From Shewanella maritima (GTDB lineage: Bacteria > Pseudomonadota > Gammaproteobacteria > Enterobacterales > Shewanellaceae): 64,000 nucleotides of DNA. The notes beneath the pieces were generated by a model, which worked only from the letters and a program-made list of their open reading frames with translations, was not told the DNA's origin and searched no databases. The translations under genes and the position numbers were made by a program. This document shows positions 37,601 to 45,667 of this stretch, one piece after another. The stretch spans positions 930,001 through 994,000 of the forward strand of contig NZ_CP036200.1 in assembly GCF_004295345.1 (NCBI RefSeq). Reading direction: 5' to 3'. How positions within the stretch are numbered: position 1 is the stretch's first letter; every line of letters begins with the position of its first letter.

Positions 37601-37935
37601 AAGATGGCACATCTCACGATATTGTTATCACCATTCATGGCGATAATGACCGCCCATACTGCTCTTCAGAAGTGCAACTTGCCAGTGGTAAAGAAGATCT
37701 AGCTCAAACCATCTCTGTTACGGATCTTTTAGCAAACACCGTCGACGTGGATGCCAATGACGCCGGCAAACTAACCATTGCCAATATCAGCGTCAATCAT
37801 GGCTCACTCAAAGATAACCAAGATGGCACCTTTACCTTTACCCCAGACAGAGACTACAACGGTCAAGTCCATTTCAGTTATGACGTAAAAGATGCCCATG
37901 GGGGCTCACGCATACTGGCGCTACTACCACCTTAA
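28663..37935 (+). CDS. Adhesin central part: VCBS repeats
   Basis: A 3,090-aa frame from a GTG at 28663; the frame is open and clearly coding back to 28423 within the hexamer tract, so 28663 is not a real translation start. It holds about four diverged VCBS/cadherin-like repeats (to 29910), 21 repeats of 106 aa (29911-36588; each with TEDKDV, GHWIYTADNSQ, GLKTGESLTDTL and DGTEQKITVTINGTDD), then three diverged VCBS repeats and the start of a cadherin-like domain (DLLANTVDVDANDAGKLTI). The repeats are Ca-binding Ig-like folds that form a stalk. It ends at 37935 through loss of one G at 37900-37904. Confidence 0.85.
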   Translation: MTWATNQQQGQYGHLQIDSATGQWQYHLDNSLSATNALNEGELHQEQFVITATDNQGNQVNSLVIVNVEGSNDLPTISGVHHAALNEQGSVDTAIGQLIATDVDHGDSATWSVVNRQGHFGHIQIDPQTGMWQYHLDNQSAETLALKQGDIASERFIVQVTDSSGNSVSQQITVDIHGQNQIAQIQGINHSSVTEDLHIDSHGMLHTQGQLSVVDPDLGESQFIASNLQGQFGQLSIDTDGHWTYTTDNLQTAIQELKTGESITDSVLVRTVDGTEQKITVTIHGTDDKAVIANVISSTGNPTLLTAPTPGGDTYAFVKEDYNVSQGNLHAEGLLSVTDADKNQAHFVSSTLQGQFGSLSIDVSGHWIYKADNSQTAIQGLKTGESLTDTLLVHSVDGTEQKITVTINGTDDRAVIAGTSTASLTEDKDVHAGQLRIDGALSVTDADNGQAQFTAESLQGQFGTLSIDNLGHWIYTADNSQTAIQGLKTGESLTDTLLVHSVDGTEQKITVTINGTDDRAVIAGTSTASLTEDKDVHAGQLRIDGALSVTDADNGQAQFTAESLQGQFGILSIDNLGHWIYTADNSQTAIQGLKTGESLTDTLLVHSVDGTEQKITVTINGTDDRAVIAGTSTASLTEDKDVHAGQLRVDGALSVTDADNGQAQFTAESLQGQFGTLSINNLGHWIYTADNSQTVFQGLKTGESLTDTLVVHSIDGTEQKITVTVNGTDDKAVIGGTSTANLTEDKDVHQGLLRADGNLSITDPDAGQQQFTAESLQGQFGTLSINDLGHWTYTADNSQAAIQGLKTGESLTDTLKVRTVDGTEQKITVTINGTDDRAVIAGTSTATLTEDKDVHSGQLRIDGALSVTDADNSQAQFTAETLQGQFGTLSIDDLGHWIYTADNSQSAIQGLKTGESFTDTLVVHSIDGTEQQITVTINGTDDKAVIGGTSTANLTEDKDVRQGLLRADGNLSITDLDAGQQQFQAESLQGQFGTLSINNLGHWIYTADNSQTVIQGLKTGESLTDTLVVHSIDGTEQKITVTINGTDNKAVIGGTSTANLTEDKDVHQGLLRADGNLSITDPDAGQQQFTAESLQGQFGTLSINDLGHWTYTADNSQAAIQGLKTGESLTDTLKVRTVDGTEQKITVTINGTDDRAVIAGTSTATLTEDKDVHSGQLRIDGALSVTDADNSQAQFTAETLQGQFGTLSIDDLGHWIYTADNSQSAIQGLKTGESFTDTLVVHSIDGTEQQITVTINGTDDKAVIGGTSTANLTEDKDVRQGLLRADGNLSITDLDAGQQQFQAESLQGQFGTLSINNLGHWIYTADNSQTVIQGLKTGESLTDTLVVHSIDGTEQKITVTINGTDNKAVIGGTSTANLTEDKDVHQGLLRADGNLSITDPDAGQQQFTAESLQGQFGTLSINDLGHWTYTADNSQAAIQGLKTGESLTDTLKVRTVDGTEQKITVTINGTDDRAVIAGTSTATLTEDKDVHSGQLRIDGALSVTDADNSQAQFTAETLQGQFGTLSIDDLGHWIYTADNSQSAIQGLKTGESFTDTLVVHSIDGTEQQITVTINGTDDKAVIGGTSTANLTEDKDVRQGLLRADGNLSITDLDAGQQQFQAESLQGQFGTLSINNLGHWIYTADNSQTVIKGLKTGESLTDTLVVHSIDGTEQKITVTINGTDDKAVIGGTSIASLTEDKGVHSGQLRVDGALSVTDADNGQAQFTAESLQGQFGTLYIDNLGHWIYTADNAQSAIQGLKTGESLTDTLLVHSVDGTEQKITVTINGTDDKAVIAGTSTATLTEDKDVHSGQLRIDGALSVTDADNSQAQFTAETLQGQFGTLSIDDLGHWIYTADNSQSAIQGLKTGESFTDTLLVHSVDGTEQKITVTINGTDDKAVIAGTSTATLTEDKDVHSGQLRVDGALSVTDADNGQAQFTAETLQGQYGELSIDNLGHWTYTADNPQTSIQGLKTGDSLTDILLVHSVDGTEQKITITINGTDDKAVIAGTSTATLTEDKDVHSGQLRVDGALNITDPDNGQVQFTAESLQGQFGTLYIDNLGHWIYTADNAQTVIQGLKTGESLTDTLLVHSVDGTEQKITVTINGTDDKAVIGGTSTANLTEDKDVHQGLLRADGNLSITDPDAGQQQFTAESLQGQLGTLSINDLGHWTYTADNSQAAIQGLKTGESLTDTLKVRTVDGTEKQITVTINGTDDKAAITGTSTATLTEDKEVHSGQLRVDGALSVTDADNGQAQFTAESLQGQFGTLSINNLGHWIYTADNSQTVIQGLKTGESLTDTLVVHSIDGTEQQITVTINGTDDKAVIGGTSIASLTEDKDVHQGLLRADGNLSITDPDAGQQQFTAESLQGQFGTLSINDLGHWTYTADNSQAAIQGLKTGESLTDTLKVRTVDGTEQQITVTINGTDDKAAITGTSTATLTEDKEVHSGQLRVDGALSVTDADNGQAQFTAESLQGQFGTLYIDNLGHWIYTADNAQSAIQGLKTGESLIDTLLVHSVDGTEQKITVTINGTDDKAVIAGTSTATLTEDKDVHSGQLRVDGALNITDPDNGQAQFSAETLQGQYGELSISNSGHWIYTADNSQTVIQSLKTGESLTDTLIVRSVDGTEQQITVTINGTDDRAVITDAQTDINLRGVTEDRGYTDTHYDLHYEGKLNVQDPDKGEGSFDPNIGPQTYQGIGYDTKLGGHVLLMRDGRYTYTLDNRNIQNLAEGETQKDSAVIRTADGTTHTIELTVHGTNDRPTIAAQSQSVVEGGTLLHGQMLGQDIDHGAILSYSAPQIDGFTLNTDGSYSFDPSHASYQPLVAGATKTLTIPVTVTDEHNTSATQNLTITIKGINNGATISGVDTGDVNEGQGSYADMSPDYAQPGMAKLGQAALTADGKLDIIDPDTGESLFDPKGGAWNNSYHGQYGHLLLNPDGTWHYHVTVGNVDWVGNRKTTIGTTIDQLGEHQTLTDTITVYSKDGTSHDIVITIHGDNDRPYCSSEVQLASGKEDLAQTISVTDLLANTVDVDANDAGKLTIANISVNHGSLKDNQDGTFTFTPDRDYNGQVHFSYDVKDAHGGSRILALLPP
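29911..36588 (+). repeat. Twenty-one tandem 318-bp repeats
   Basis: The block boundary (A/G)GTST(A)xLTEDK recurs every 318 bases from 29911 to 36271, 21 times without a single insertion or deletion (21 x 318 = 6,678). Within it a 954-bp super-unit of three repeats (AN-L/VHQ, AT-L/VHSGQLRI, AN-L/VRQ types) is present three times in near-identical form: 30865-31818, 31819-32772 and 32773-33726. This points to recent unequal recombination or gene conversion. Confidence 0.95.
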
Positions 37936-38222
37936 GCGCTGTTAGGGATACGGCTATCATTAGTGAAGTCACCACAGAAACAGTTATCGAAGATGGTTCT
38001 CATAACAGACAGAACCTTGGACATATCACAGAGCTTGCCTCAGGTAGTTTACAAGTTATTGACCCTGATAGCGGCGAAAATAAATTTAGATATAGCCAAT
38101 TCGGTGAAACAGCCATAAAAGATCAATTCAATGGTCAGCTTCGAATAGATAGTGCTGGCAACTGGGGATACAGCGTTGACAATAGCAAATTACAACATTT
38201 AGCTGCCGGCCAAACTGAAGAA

Positions 38223-41200
38223 GTGGTTTATCGAGTTCATAGCCAAGATGGCACGGCATATGAACTCCATATCCAAGTTGAAGGTACAAATGATGCCCCG
38301 GTGGCCAATATTGTCACTTTATCCAATGGCACTGAAGATACTCATTATCAGATGCAAGCGAGTCAATTTGGCTTTACAGATATCGATACTGGCGACACCT
38401 TACAATCTATTGCCATCACCGACCTACCACCAGCATCACAAGGTAAGTTTGTCTTTGACGGACAAACTATTACCGCAGGCCAAAGTATTACGACTGCGGA
38501 TATCAGCAAGCTGCAATTTATTCCGGCCAAAGACTTTAACGGAGATGTGCAGTTCACCTTCACAGTTAATGACGGTCACGTTGATTCCGCACCAGCTAAA
38601 ACATCAATTCATATCGCTTCTGTTGATGATCCATTAGTTGATAGCGGTATGCGTGATTTAGGTACAGCGGATGAAGATACCACCACACATTTTACAGACG
38701 CGCAATTACTCGCAAACTTATCAGATGCCGATGGTGTCTTACATGTAAGCGGCGTGCCGACATCAACTCAAGGCACAGTAACAGCGAATGCAACAGGAGG
38801 GTATGACTTTACCCCGAATGCAAATTACCATGGACCAGCTGAAATTGATTATAAAGTCAGTGACGGAACGACCGAGTACGCCCAAACGGCTCATTTAAGT
38901 GTGAGCTCAGTTACCGATGCAGCAACGACTTCCTTGTCTGCAGAAGTTCAACGTACAGCATTTGGTTTAACCTCATCATCCGACCATGGATATATCAAAC
39001 CACAAGGCGATCAAATTAATTCGGGAGGTGACTTACACGCTTTTACGGCTGAATTCACTTATATCCACGATCCAAAAATCACCATTGGTACTTATCAGGA
39101 TTTTGTTATGTTTCATGGGGTTAAACCTGATGGCACGCCTGATATGGATGGCGTTAATTTCGGCATGTGGACCTTTGGCGGTAATTTGAAGTTTACCAGT
39201 TCACATATCAGTGGTGATAACGGCAACCCTGGAGTCAATTTTAACGATGGGCAAGACCATCGTATAACCATGACATGGGATGGTAAAACAGATACCGCAA
39301 GACTTTACGATAACGGCGTTTTAAAAGTTACCGTTTCTGGTTTCGCTGGAAGCGATCACATTGCTGCCAACCCATTTCTTAACGTAGGCAGTAAATACGT
39401 GCCAGGGCATTTTGCAGGACAAGATAAATTTCCAGGACGATTGCTCTCAACTAGTTTTGCCTCGCAAGCACTTACACCAGAACAAATTCAACATGGCCCA
39501 GTCTATGAGTCTGTTAGTAAAAATAATGGCCTATTAATCGACATTCGATCCGACAGTCATGGGGTTATATCTGACCAAACAGGTCACCATCAGCTTGATA
39601 TTGCTGACTTACATACGTTTACAGGTGAAATGGTCAATATTGGCTCAACGGCTTTAGCATCAGGCGATGTATTACATATGCACCTGTCAGTAGCCGCTCC
39701 TATAGATCATGACGATGTTCTCAGCAAAATAGAGGTATTGGGACTTGCGAAAGGCACGATTCTTACCGATGGCCATCATAGTTTAACGATTGGCTCAGCG
39801 GTGCAACATGCGGATGTTACCGGTTGGGATTTAGATAAAGTGACCGCAACATTACCTGCTCATGGCGATCAGAACATGTTAATGCAATTAATCGCTACCA
39901 CAACAGGGCCAGATGGAGTAAGTGCAACCGATAGTGCAAAACTGCCAATAATATTAGATGTTAATTCCCCGGTTCCTGATGCTGTTATTACCGGAGATGA
40001 ACACCTAGTAACAGATGAAACCTCTACTGTTTCTGGCCAACTAATTATTACAGATACAGATCCATCGCAAGCACACTTTATTGCTGAAGTGATACCAAGT
40101 GCTCATGGTCAATTTATAATAAAATCTGACGGAAGTTGGGAATTCACCCCTAGTAAATTGGCTGAAACCTTGACTCTAAACCATAACGCCACTGACATCG
40201 TTACCGTAAAAACCATTGATGGAACAGAGCAACAATTGAGTGTAACACTCATCGGTAGCGATACCGCCCCAACCACCGTCACCACGGATTTAGGCAAGGT
40301 TGAGTCTGGCCACTCCCACGACTTCCAGGCAACAGATTTGCTTGCTAATGTTACCGATGTCGATACCAGTGCAGCGGGATTATCGATTGTGGCAGGCTCG
40401 CTATCCTCCCCCCATGGAACTGTAGTAACCAATCCTGATGGCAGCTATAGCTTTACTGCAAGTCCAGGTTTTGTTGGTAACGATTTAGCCATTAGTTTCA
40501 AAATCAGCGATGGTCATAATACTGTTGATGCCAATGCAATAATCGATGTTACTCCGCCTTTAGCGATCACCCGATTAGAACATGATACAGGTACCAGTGA
40601 TAGTGATTTTGTTACTAGTGACGGTCGCATAATCTTATACGGAACTGGTGAGCCGGGTGCCACAATCATGGGAACAGGGATTCTCACAGGCCCTAAAACG
40701 ATTGTCGATGACAATGGACACTGGAAATTAGATGTTAGCGCAACAGATCGAGCCGATGGCACCTATACGCTGGCTGTATATGCACTCAAAACAGACGGTA
40801 GCTATGCACAAGCACATCATCGAGTCACTATCGATACAGCCAAACCAACCTTGTCTATCGACCCAATTTCCGACGACGATTGGGTGAATCATCATGACCA
40901 CCAGCAAGATTTAACGATTACGGGCACCACTACCCATGTGGCTGATGGTAATTCAGTTGAGGTGATTGTGGCTGGTACACACTATAGCGCCAGCGTAAGT
41001 AACGATCATTGGCAACTGGTCATTCCGGCAAATCAAGTTGCCAATATTGGCGATAACGCATACCTAGTCCATGCTGAAGTTATCGCTACAGCTACTGGCG
41101 ATAGTGCTCATGAACAGCGACAACTGGTGGTTTCAGCAGATCTCAGCACACTGGTACAAACTAGAGGTGTTGAGGAAGACACTAAGACTAATGCAACGGG

Positions 41201-43211
41201 AACGTTATTTGCCGTGGGCGCCAGTGAAACAGTTACCACTACGGGCTTATTACAAGGTAACTACGGCACGTTACAGATGAATGCAGATGGTAGTTACCAA
41301 TACACATTGGACAATAACTCAGCCACTATTCAGCAAATGGGGCAAACCGATAGCCATGCAGACAATTTTTTCATTAGTTACACCAATAACCACGGCGACA
41401 CCAAGCATGCCGTAGTTAATATAGGTATTCATGGCACCAACGACGCGCCACTACTAACAGGCACCTTTGAGATATCCCGTTCGATTACCACGGGCACAAT
41501 GACCAATACTCACTCATATGGCTATATCAATATCGATGATATTGATAACACTGACAACCTCAGCGTCGAGTACATAGATAAACAAGGCGCTCATCATCAA
41601 TTGGATTTCACTCCCGGTAGCAGTAATAAAATTGATGTACAGGGTATTGGCCACTTTAATATTGATGCAGACGGGCGCTGGGACTTTACCTTTAGCCATA
41701 GTGGCTCAGAGCGAGACAAACTCACTCAAGAGGTTGCTGCAGGTAAAATTCATACCGAAAGCGTTACTCTCAGAGTAACAGATAGCAGCGGTGAGAGCCG
41801 AGAAGAGCATCTGACCGTGCATATTGGTGATGGTAAAACCGGACCGCAAATTTTCGGCGCTTCTGAGTCTGTAGTCACGGAAGATAAGGTCACACGCTCG
41901 CACGGTTTACTCGATTTATTAGTCGGTGATGTCAAAGTCGCCAGCGGAGTCACCTGGACATTGCAAGCCGGAACACGTCCGCAATATGGTGACCTAACCT
42001 TAAATAGCGATGGAAGTTGGCAATATCAGGCTCATAACGATTCGGCTCGAGTGCAAGCCCTAGCTCAGGGTGAGCGACTTGAAGAAACTGTCATGGTGAC
42101 AGCTACAGACTCTCTTGGTCACAGCGTTGATCAAGCCATGAAGTTAGTGATCATTGGCACCAATGATATACCCGTTGTCGGCCATGCGCTTTCAGGTACC
42201 GTGGTCGAAGATCATCTACTTACACTCACTAAAGCAGATTTACTCGCTAACGTTCATGACGTTGATTTACTTGATCATTTTAATATTAGCCAATTACGCC
42301 TTGAAGGTGATGGGAGTATTACCCAGAAAGGTGATCACTGGGTCGTCAATCCAGGCATTAATTTTAGTGGTGAATTAAGGCTGGCTTACAAAGTCTCAGA
42401 TGGCCACACATCAGTCGACAATAGTATGGCTATCCATGTGTCACCTGATGCTGACACGCCCGCCATGATATTCACTAAACATGTCGGAGACTTATCAGCG
42501 CCATTGGATAGTTTTGCTATTCAAGGTAATCAAAATACTGAGCTTGCACTAAACATCAACGTCTCCAGCCCTGACAACAATGAAACGCTTACTGTAGAGA
42601 TAAGTGGCCTTCCCTCAGGTGCGAGCTTATCTGCTGGTACAGAACATAATGGTGTATGGACCCTACTACAAAATGAGTTAACCAACCTGAAACTGCTGCC
42701 TGAAACAGACTTTAGTGGTCATTTTGATATTCAAGTTGTTGCTACAGCCCACGATGGTAATTCAACGGCAAGCAGTCGTCAGACACTTGGTGTCGATGTG
42801 CTTCCAACTGTCGCGGTTGTCGCACAAACCTCTGCTGCCGACGAGCCGATCGAGGACAGTCAGGCCAACGTTGTTGAAGAGGTAAGTTCCACCATTGAGC
42901 CTAGCTCACCAGTTGATCATTACTTCCAGATGATAGGGATCACCCCGACAGAGGATACGGTTACACCCGCTAATTCACCAACAGAACCGGTAGCCGAGTT
43001 TACCCGTACAGTTCAATCGGGTGCTGACGCAGATATGCTAGACGTGACTCTAACAGATGGATTTGAAAATCCGCTGGCTGATCACGACGACCTTTTACCT
43101 CATTCTCAATCAGAAGACGTAGATGGGATACCTGGAGACCAAACCGATCATATTGTTAGCGATGATGATCTGTTGAGTCAGGCATTAAACGATATGCACA
43201 ACCAAATGTAG
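38223..43211 (+). CDS. Adhesin C-terminal part: cadherin-like, LamG-like, Ig-like domains and tail
   Basis: A 1,662-aa frame (first codon GTG at 38223; coding sequence in this frame extends back to about 37905). Order: VCBS-type repeat end, cadherin-like domains (EDTTTHFTDAQLLANLSDADG region), a LamG/concanavalin-like domain (about 38930-39510, ending NVGSKYVPGHFAGQDKFPGR), VCBS and cadherin-like domains, bacterial Ig-like domains (LYGTGEPGATIMGTGILTGP), more VCBS repeats (to about 42400), and an acidic tail ending LLSQALNDMHNQM. No RTX nonapeptides (GGxGxDxLx) were seen, so the secretion signal is unclear. The TAG stop is the last codon before the 42-bp repeat. Confidence 0.85.
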   Translation: MVYRVHSQDGTAYELHIQVEGTNDAPVANIVTLSNGTEDTHYQMQASQFGFTDIDTGDTLQSIAITDLPPASQGKFVFDGQTITAGQSITTADISKLQFIPAKDFNGDVQFTFTVNDGHVDSAPAKTSIHIASVDDPLVDSGMRDLGTADEDTTTHFTDAQLLANLSDADGVLHVSGVPTSTQGTVTANATGGYDFTPNANYHGPAEIDYKVSDGTTEYAQTAHLSVSSVTDAATTSLSAEVQRTAFGLTSSSDHGYIKPQGDQINSGGDLHAFTAEFTYIHDPKITIGTYQDFVMFHGVKPDGTPDMDGVNFGMWTFGGNLKFTSSHISGDNGNPGVNFNDGQDHRITMTWDGKTDTARLYDNGVLKVTVSGFAGSDHIAANPFLNVGSKYVPGHFAGQDKFPGRLLSTSFASQALTPEQIQHGPVYESVSKNNGLLIDIRSDSHGVISDQTGHHQLDIADLHTFTGEMVNIGSTALASGDVLHMHLSVAAPIDHDDVLSKIEVLGLAKGTILTDGHHSLTIGSAVQHADVTGWDLDKVTATLPAHGDQNMLMQLIATTTGPDGVSATDSAKLPIILDVNSPVPDAVITGDEHLVTDETSTVSGQLIITDTDPSQAHFIAEVIPSAHGQFIIKSDGSWEFTPSKLAETLTLNHNATDIVTVKTIDGTEQQLSVTLIGSDTAPTTVTTDLGKVESGHSHDFQATDLLANVTDVDTSAAGLSIVAGSLSSPHGTVVTNPDGSYSFTASPGFVGNDLAISFKISDGHNTVDANAIIDVTPPLAITRLEHDTGTSDSDFVTSDGRIILYGTGEPGATIMGTGILTGPKTIVDDNGHWKLDVSATDRADGTYTLAVYALKTDGSYAQAHHRVTIDTAKPTLSIDPISDDDWVNHHDHQQDLTITGTTTHVADGNSVEVIVAGTHYSASVSNDHWQLVIPANQVANIGDNAYLVHAEVIATATGDSAHEQRQLVVSADLSTLVQTRGVEEDTKTNATGTLFAVGASETVTTTGLLQGNYGTLQMNADGSYQYTLDNNSATIQQMGQTDSHADNFFISYTNNHGDTKHAVVNIGIHGTNDAPLLTGTFEISRSITTGTMTNTHSYGYINIDDIDNTDNLSVEYIDKQGAHHQLDFTPGSSNKIDVQGIGHFNIDADGRWDFTFSHSGSERDKLTQEVAAGKIHTESVTLRVTDSSGESREEHLTVHIGDGKTGPQIFGASESVVTEDKVTRSHGLLDLLVGDVKVASGVTWTLQAGTRPQYGDLTLNSDGSWQYQAHNDSARVQALAQGERLEETVMVTATDSLGHSVDQAMKLVIIGTNDIPVVGHALSGTVVEDHLLTLTKADLLANVHDVDLLDHFNISQLRLEGDGSITQKGDHWVVNPGINFSGELRLAYKVSDGHTSVDNSMAIHVSPDADTPAMIFTKHVGDLSAPLDSFAIQGNQNTELALNINVSSPDNNETLTVEISGLPSGASLSAGTEHNGVWTLLQNELTNLKLLPETDFSGHFDIQVVATAHDGNSTASSRQTLGVDVLPTVAVVAQTSAADEPIEDSQANVVEEVSSTIEPSSPVDHYFQMIGITPTEDTVTPANSPTEPVAEFTRTVQSGADADMLDVTLTDGFENPLADHDDLLPHSQSEDVDGIPGDQTDHIVSDDDLLSQALNDMHNQM

Positions 43212-43253
43212 CCAAACATTAAAAAGCTCACCTTCGGGTGAGCTTTTTGCTTT
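43212..43253. repeat. 42-bp direct repeat with terminator, right copy
   Basis: Exact copy of 22049-22090. It follows the adhesin stop codon without a single spacer base. This copy probably keeps the original chromosomal right context, since the next gene is the aryl-polyene methyltransferase. Confidence 0.9.
43221..43248 (+). terminator. Terminator after the adhesin gene (right copy)
   Basis: Same 12-bp stem and TTCG loop as at 22058-22085, followed by T5. It ends the T1SS-adhesin transcript. Confidence 0.9.
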
Positions 43254-43286
43254 TATAGGCAAAATATTCAACCTTGCTATACCCAT

Positions 43287-43323
43287 AAAAAAACGCCGCT
43301 AGTTTTCACTATCGGCGTTTTTG
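43287..43323 (-). terminator. Terminator of the methyltransferase-lipoprotein unit
   Basis: AAAAACGCCG (43289-43298) pairs with CGGCGTTTTT (43313-43322) around a 14-base loop. On the minus strand it lies 20 bases after the methyltransferase stop codon and ends in a T-run; it converges with the adhesin terminator. Confidence 0.85.
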
Positions 43324-43341
43324 TTTAATCACTAACTCAGC

Positions 43342-44406
43342 TTACAAGCCAACCTCGATTAAAGAGTGACCTAAACCAATATTGTCGGTTTGCTTGATAA
43401 TAGATAACCCTGCAAGTTCAATAAGCGGTAAGAACTCGTGGCTCATGTAAAAGCGGCTATTACCGTTGGCAATGGCAGTGAAATACAAGCTAGTCGCGTT
43501 AAGTGAGTAGCTTGCTGATTCAAATTCCTGACAATCAGGAAACAGCTCAAGAATAAAGATACGCGAGTCTGGGCGCATGGCTTCTTTCACGCGCATCAAG
43601 ATGCTAACGATTTCTTCTTTTGAGAAGCAATCAAGGAACTGGCTCATCCAGTAAACATCTTTACCTTTTGGCAGAGCATTTTTAGGTGCAAGCAAATCAC
43701 ATGGGAAGGCTTCAACACGCTCGCTATAACCAGCTTCTTCCATATTCACCGTTGCAACGGCTAGCTGCTGCGGCAAGTCAACCATAGTGACCTGAACATC
43801 ACTGTTATGATTACAGCATTGCTTGGTCCATTTACCGGTATTGGCACCAATATCACACAGTGTGGCAGTAGGTTTGGCAAACACTTCTTTTAACAGCGTT
43901 GGAAAGCTGCGATCGGAGTAATAGTGGTCAAAACCAAACCAGCTGTCTTTTTCACGTTGAGTAAGCTTAGACAAACCTTGGTATAAAGTGTCCCACTCGC
44001 CTAAGTGCTTTAATCCTGCAGGCTTAGTATCTTTGATCGCTTCCGTTAACTCACCCATGCCCTGGTAGCAAATGTCTGCGACAAAATCCATGTTAGCAAT
44101 AGTCATAGGATCAAAGTCGACAAACTGGCCCAGCTTAGTAATTTGGTACTTGCCGTCATTCCAGGTCACAAGGCCTGCGGATAAACCCATATCGAGTAGC
44201 ACAGCTACGCCGTATTCAGTAACTTGAGTGTGTTCTGCGAGCTCTTTTGCGCTCGCACCTGCTTTTGGTGCATTACCTAAAGCGGCCAGAATACCTAAGT
44301 CGCGCAAGCTCTTACTTGCCTGAAACGCAATCGGCGCAAAAGCAAGCCTTTGCGCCTCTTCTTTCGCACTTAATGCGGTGCGATTATCTTCATTATAAAA
44401 CTTCAT
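43342..44406 (-). CDS. apeB: SAM-dependent methyltransferase of the aryl polyene cluster
   Basis: A 354-aa class I methyltransferase of the acetylserotonin/plant O-methyltransferase type. The N-terminal winged-helix dimerisation domain (SKSLRDLGILAALGNAPKAG) precedes a Rossmann domain with the SAM loop TLCDIGANTGKW (about residues 180-191) and VTMVDLPQQLA. In E. coli aryl polyenes the aromatic head group is methylated, and a comparable gene sits at the cluster edge, so head-group methylation (ring C or phenol O) is the probable role. It shares a minus-strand unit with a lipoprotein gene 24 bases upstream and is divergent from the rest. The ape letter is assigned by position and family. Confidence 0.8.
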   Translation of the reverse strand: MKFYNEDNRTALSAKEEAQRLAFAPIAFQASKSLRDLGILAALGNAPKAGASAKELAEHTQVTEYGVAVLLDMGLSAGLVTWNDGKYQITKLGQFVDFDPMTIANMDFVADICYQGMGELTEAIKDTKPAGLKHLGEWDTLYQGLSKLTQREKDSWFGFDHYYSDRSFPTLLKEVFAKPTATLCDIGANTGKWTKQCCNHNSDVQVTMVDLPQQLAVATVNMEEAGYSERVEAFPCDLLAPKNALPKGKDVYWMSQFLDCFSKEEIVSILMRVKEAMRPDSRIFILELFPDCQEFESASYSLNATSLYFTAIANGNSRFYMSHEFLPLIELAGLSIIKQTDNIGLGHSLIEVGL

Positions 44407-44430
44407 TAACTTCTTTCTATCGAGGGTCTA

Positions 44431-44808
44431 CTATTTAGCAGCTGCTTCTCGGATCGATTTCTTAATGTCTAAATTAAGGTTTCTAACCCAGGTCGCTACT
44501 TTCTTATGAATTTTGCCGTCTTTATATTTCAGGTTTTCAGAACCGTAATAAAGAATTGAATAATCTTCAGCGCTATATGGAATATCCACTTCCAACATGT
44601 GTGAGCGAACATTTAACGTACCGCGCAATAAATTGTCGTTTACTGGAGTAATTTGCCAATTACGAACATAGCCAGCGTCAACAATCGCATTTTTTACTTG
44701 CTCTTGAGTCAAGTTGTATCCCACGGGCTCACTTTTAAGCTCAGGCACAGGAATTGTTTTACAGCCAACTAATACAAGTGTGAATATAAGTGCAATTAAT
44801 TTCTTCAT
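44431..44808 (-). CDS. apeA: Small lipoprotein at the edge of the aryl polyene cluster
   Basis: A 125-aa protein starting at 44808 (MKKLIALIFTLVLVGC; GGAG six bases before), with a lipobox Cys at residue 16. A longer frame from 44826 would disturb the signal peptide. The mature part has a small alpha/beta pattern (NAIVDAGYVRNWQITPVNDN). Aryl polyene clusters commonly include a lipoprotein of unknown function, perhaps for placing the pigment in the outer membrane. It is the first gene of the divergent unit. The symbol is tentative. Confidence 0.65.
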   Translation of the reverse strand: MKKLIALIFTLVLVGCKTIPVPELKSEPVGYNLTQEQVKNAIVDAGYVRNWQITPVNDNLLRGTLNVRSHMLEVDIPYSAEDYSILYYGSENLKYKDGKIHKKVATWVRNLNLDIKKSIREAAAK

Positions 44809-44968
44809 ACTTACTCCATGTAACATTCCGTTGATTTAACTCACCAAAATCGATCTAAAAAACAGGATTAAACTCTTGTTTTTAAAATTTATTTTACAGC
44901 GTTTTTGTTATCGCTTTGAAAGGTGGTAGCATACTCCATTCGTTAATAAAGAGATACCCCAAATTCGT
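44809..44968. promoter_or_regulatory. Divergent promoter region of the aryl polyene cluster
   Basis: A 160-base AT-rich gap between oppositely directed genes, so it must carry both promoters. For the plus-strand operon TTGTTA (44905-44910) and CATACT (44930-44935) are a weak -35/-10 candidate with 19-base spacing. No known operator was recognised. Confidence 0.4.
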
Positions 44969-45667
44969 ATGCAGTTTCGCTGTGACATCCAGGCCTGGCA
45001 TGCTTGCCCAGAGCATGTTTCAGAACTAACCGGACACCCACTTCCGCCAACGCAAAGTAAGGTACCAGCAGGTATAAAACGCCGTGCTAGTCAGTTAAGT
45101 AAACTTGTGATCAATACCTGTTTGCCTATTATTGCGGAGCGCTCAGTTGACTATGTTGTTTTCGCCACTCAACACGGTGAAATTCATCGCACGCTTAATT
45201 TGCTAACGGATTTAGCCAGCGAAGAAGAGTTGTCACCAACTGCATTCGCCCAATCGGTTACCAGCACTGCACCCGGCTTATTAACTATTGCTAGTAAGCA
45301 ACCGATTGCATTTACTACGGTTTCTGGCGGTAAAAATACCCTGCAAGCAGGTTTAATTGAAGTGGCAATGCGATTTTATCAGCAGCCACAAAGTAATATT
45401 TTATTGATAGTAACTGATGAAGCCCTACCAGAGATTTATCAACATCACAGTGCTGAACAGCACCAGCAAAACCTGTTAGCGCTTTATTTTACCCAGGGTC
45501 AATCCTGGCAAATTGAATGTAACTCTGCCAATAACGGTGAGCACTCAGCAGGTGAAGCAGAACCTGCTGAAACATCAGCACGAACACGATTTGCAGACAA
45601 ACTTGCTGATAACACCAGTTTTGATTTCGATTTTACGAACACGCGTTGGTCATGGAAAAAGTTGTAA
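44969..45667 (+). CDS. apeC: Ketosynthase-like chain-length factor, no active-site cysteine
   Basis: A 232-aa beta-ketoacyl-synthase-like protein, about half the normal length. VVFATQHGEIHRTLNLL and the elbow AFTTVSGGKNTLQAGLIEVA correspond to the ketosynthase N-terminal half; the nucleophilic Cys of the usual TACSS motif is replaced (TVSGG). In characterised aryl polyene systems such a protein forms a heterodimer with the ApeO ketosynthase and acts like a chain-length factor. It is the first gene of the long plus-strand operon, and its end overlaps the acyltransferase start. Confidence 0.8.
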   Translation: MQFRCDIQAWHACPEHVSELTGHPLPPTQSKVPAGIKRRASQLSKLVINTCLPIIAERSVDYVVFATQHGEIHRTLNLLTDLASEEELSPTAFAQSVTSTAPGLLTIASKQPIAFTTVSGGKNTLQAGLIEVAMRFYQQPQSNILLIVTDEALPEIYQHHSAEQHQQNLLALYFTQGQSWQIECNSANNGEHSAGEAEPAETSARTRFADKLADNTSFDFDFTNTRWSWKKL

